Source of the DNA: J054 sp963850255
Lineage (GTDB): Bacteria > Pseudomonadota > Gammaproteobacteria > Steroidobacterales > GCA-2729495
Direction of reading: 5' to 3'
Assembly: GCA_963850255.1 (NCBI GenBank)
Contig: CAWKLL010000039.1
Location: 1-64,000, forward strand
DNA: 64,000 bases
The position numbers were made by a program, and so were the translations under genes. The notes under the pieces are model-generated. The model had not been told where the DNA came from. It saw only the letters and a list, made by a program, of their open reading frames with translations, and searched no databases. Below are positions 63,157 to 64,000 of this stretch, piece after piece. Each line of letters opens with the position of its first letter. The first letter of the stretch is position 1.

Positions 63157-64000
63157 GCGCCCAGCTTCCCGACGGCCGCGGCAAAAGCGCGACCGCGCTC
63201 AGCGTAGTTTGTGTACATGTCCAGGCTCGCAGCGGCCGGCGCCAGCAGGACCGTCCAGCCGGGGTCGACAATCGTCTGCGCCAGATTGACCGCCGCCTGC
63301 ATGTCGTCGACGCGATGACAGGGACAAATATCACCGACGGCAGCCGCAATCTGTTCCCGATCTCGGCCGATCAGCACAATTTCGCAACGCCGCCCGCGCA
63401 ATGCGTCGGCCAAAGGTGAAAAATCTGCAGCCTTGGCGTCACCCCCGGCGATCAGCACCAGCGGGCCGTCGATACCGCTAATACTGGCCACCGCCGCACC
63501 CACATTGGTGGCCTTGGAGTCATTGACCCAACAAACCTGATCACGATTCGCCACCACCTGCATGCGATGCTCGAGACCCGTGAACTGCTTTAACCCGGCC
63601 AGCATGTTGGCCAGATCGGCGCCAACCGCAGCGCCCAGGGCCAGGGCGGCCAGCGCATTAGCAATATTGTGTCGACCGGCCAGCTTGAGATCGCTGACCG
63701 GCAACAGCAGCGCGCGCCCGCAAGCCAGGTACTCGCTGCCGTTGTGAATACGCAGGCCGAAATCACCGGTCCCCGGCTCACCCAGGGTAAAGCCGGTGAC
63801 GCCGGCACCCGCCTGCAGTAGTTTTGCCAGACTCGCATCGTCGCGATTGATAATGGCCTGCTGGCAGGCCGCCAGAATCCGCCCTTTGGCGGCCACATAG
63901 CTGGCGTAATCACCGTGACTGTCGAGATGGTCGGGTGACAGGTTTAACAGGGCAGCGGCTGCCAGCTTCAGCGGGCCGCTGCGCTCGAGCTGAAAACTGG
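63153..64000 (-). CDS. murD: UDP-N-acetylmuramoylalanine--D-glutamate ligase MurD (partial, 5' end outside window)
   Basis: C-terminal ~282 residues of the ligase that adds D-Glu. The frame is open to the right edge (beginning SFQLERS) and contains NLSPDHLDSHGDYASYVAAKGRIL, a Mur-ligase central-domain signature, then HNIANALAALALG, GLEHRMQVVA, WVNDSKATNVGAAVASI and the C-terminal domain VLLAPAAASLDMY. N-terminal and ATP-loop parts lie outside the window. Confidence 0.96.
   Translation of the reverse strand, partial: SFQLERSGPLKLAAAALLNLSPDHLDSHGDYASYVAAKGRILAACQQAIINRDDASLAKLLQAGAGVTGFTLGEPGTGDFGLRIHNGSEYLACGRALLLPVSDLKLAGRHNIANALAALALGAAVGADLANMLAGLKQFTGLEHRMQVVANRDQVCWVNDSKATNVGAAVASISGIDGPLVLIAGGDAKAADFSPLADALRGRRCEIVLIGRDREQIAAAVGDICPCHRVDDMQAAVNLAQTIVDPGWTVLLAPAAASLDMYTNYAERGRAFAAAVGKLGA

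Overview
This window reads as a chromosomal segment of a Gammaproteobacterium. Several gene orders are typical of that class: recA-recX-alaS-csrA-tRNA-Ser(GCU); pilS-pilR-pilA-pilB-pilC-pilD-coaE-zapD; and murD-ftsW-murG-murC-murB-ddl-ftsQ-ftsA-ftsZ-lpxC-secA. A beta-carotene/zeaxanthin pathway (crtZ, crtB, crtI, crtY) makes it a yellow-pigmented, probably aerobic and motile or twitching bacterium. Species and order cannot be fixed from the sequence. No prophage, insertion sequence, integrase, CRISPR array or classical defence system is visible; the window is mostly core genome.

Layout. 1-1.6 kb: polyprenyl-phosphate glycosyl transfer pair (GT39 membrane transferase and a Dpm1-GtrA fusion), minus strand. 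1.6-6.6 kb: carotenoid cluster with a fatty-acid-hydroxylase-family enzyme. 6.7-13.9 kb: small accessory proteins and enzymes, including an srkA/VOC/exported 2-hydroxyacid dehydrogenase operon. 13.9-16.2 kb: ABC-2 exporter. 16.25-16.9 kb: a 147-bp tandem repeat array fused to the 3' end of tRNA-Ser. 17-23.4 kb: csrA, alaS, recX, recA, cinA, glycosyltransferase. 23.5-34.2 kb: mutS, aspS, DUF502, fmdB-like, clpB with a sigma-32 promoter, pgeF, rluD. 34.2-38.8 kb: bamD, nadE, sucD, sucC. 39-48.7 kb: type IV pilus regulation and biogenesis with a sigma-54 pilA promoter, then coaE, zapD and mutT. 48.7-64 kb: secA, an M23 peptidase behind a GEMM-I cyclic dinucleotide riboswitch, dciA-like gene, lpxC and the dcw cell-wall/division cluster, cut at the right end inside murD.

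Two items stand out. First, the minus-strand leader of the M23 envelope peptidase carries a GEMM-I riboswitch whose ligand-contacting base appears to be A rather than G, the signature associated with 3',3'-cGAMP sensing or relaxed specificity. Second, tRNA-Ser(GCU) is followed by about 3.7 copies of a 147-bp repeat, each containing a copy or near copy of the last 19 nt of the tRNA, resembling in architecture the repeat downstream of E. coli tyrT.

Caution. Seven genes, including the essential secA and nadE, have their reading frame broken by single-base indels (eight in all), mostly in or beside short homopolymers. Every one becomes a normal-length family member when one base is removed or added (two in DUF502). 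The simplest explanation is indel error in the underlying assembly, so these are annotated as whole genes with the break noted.
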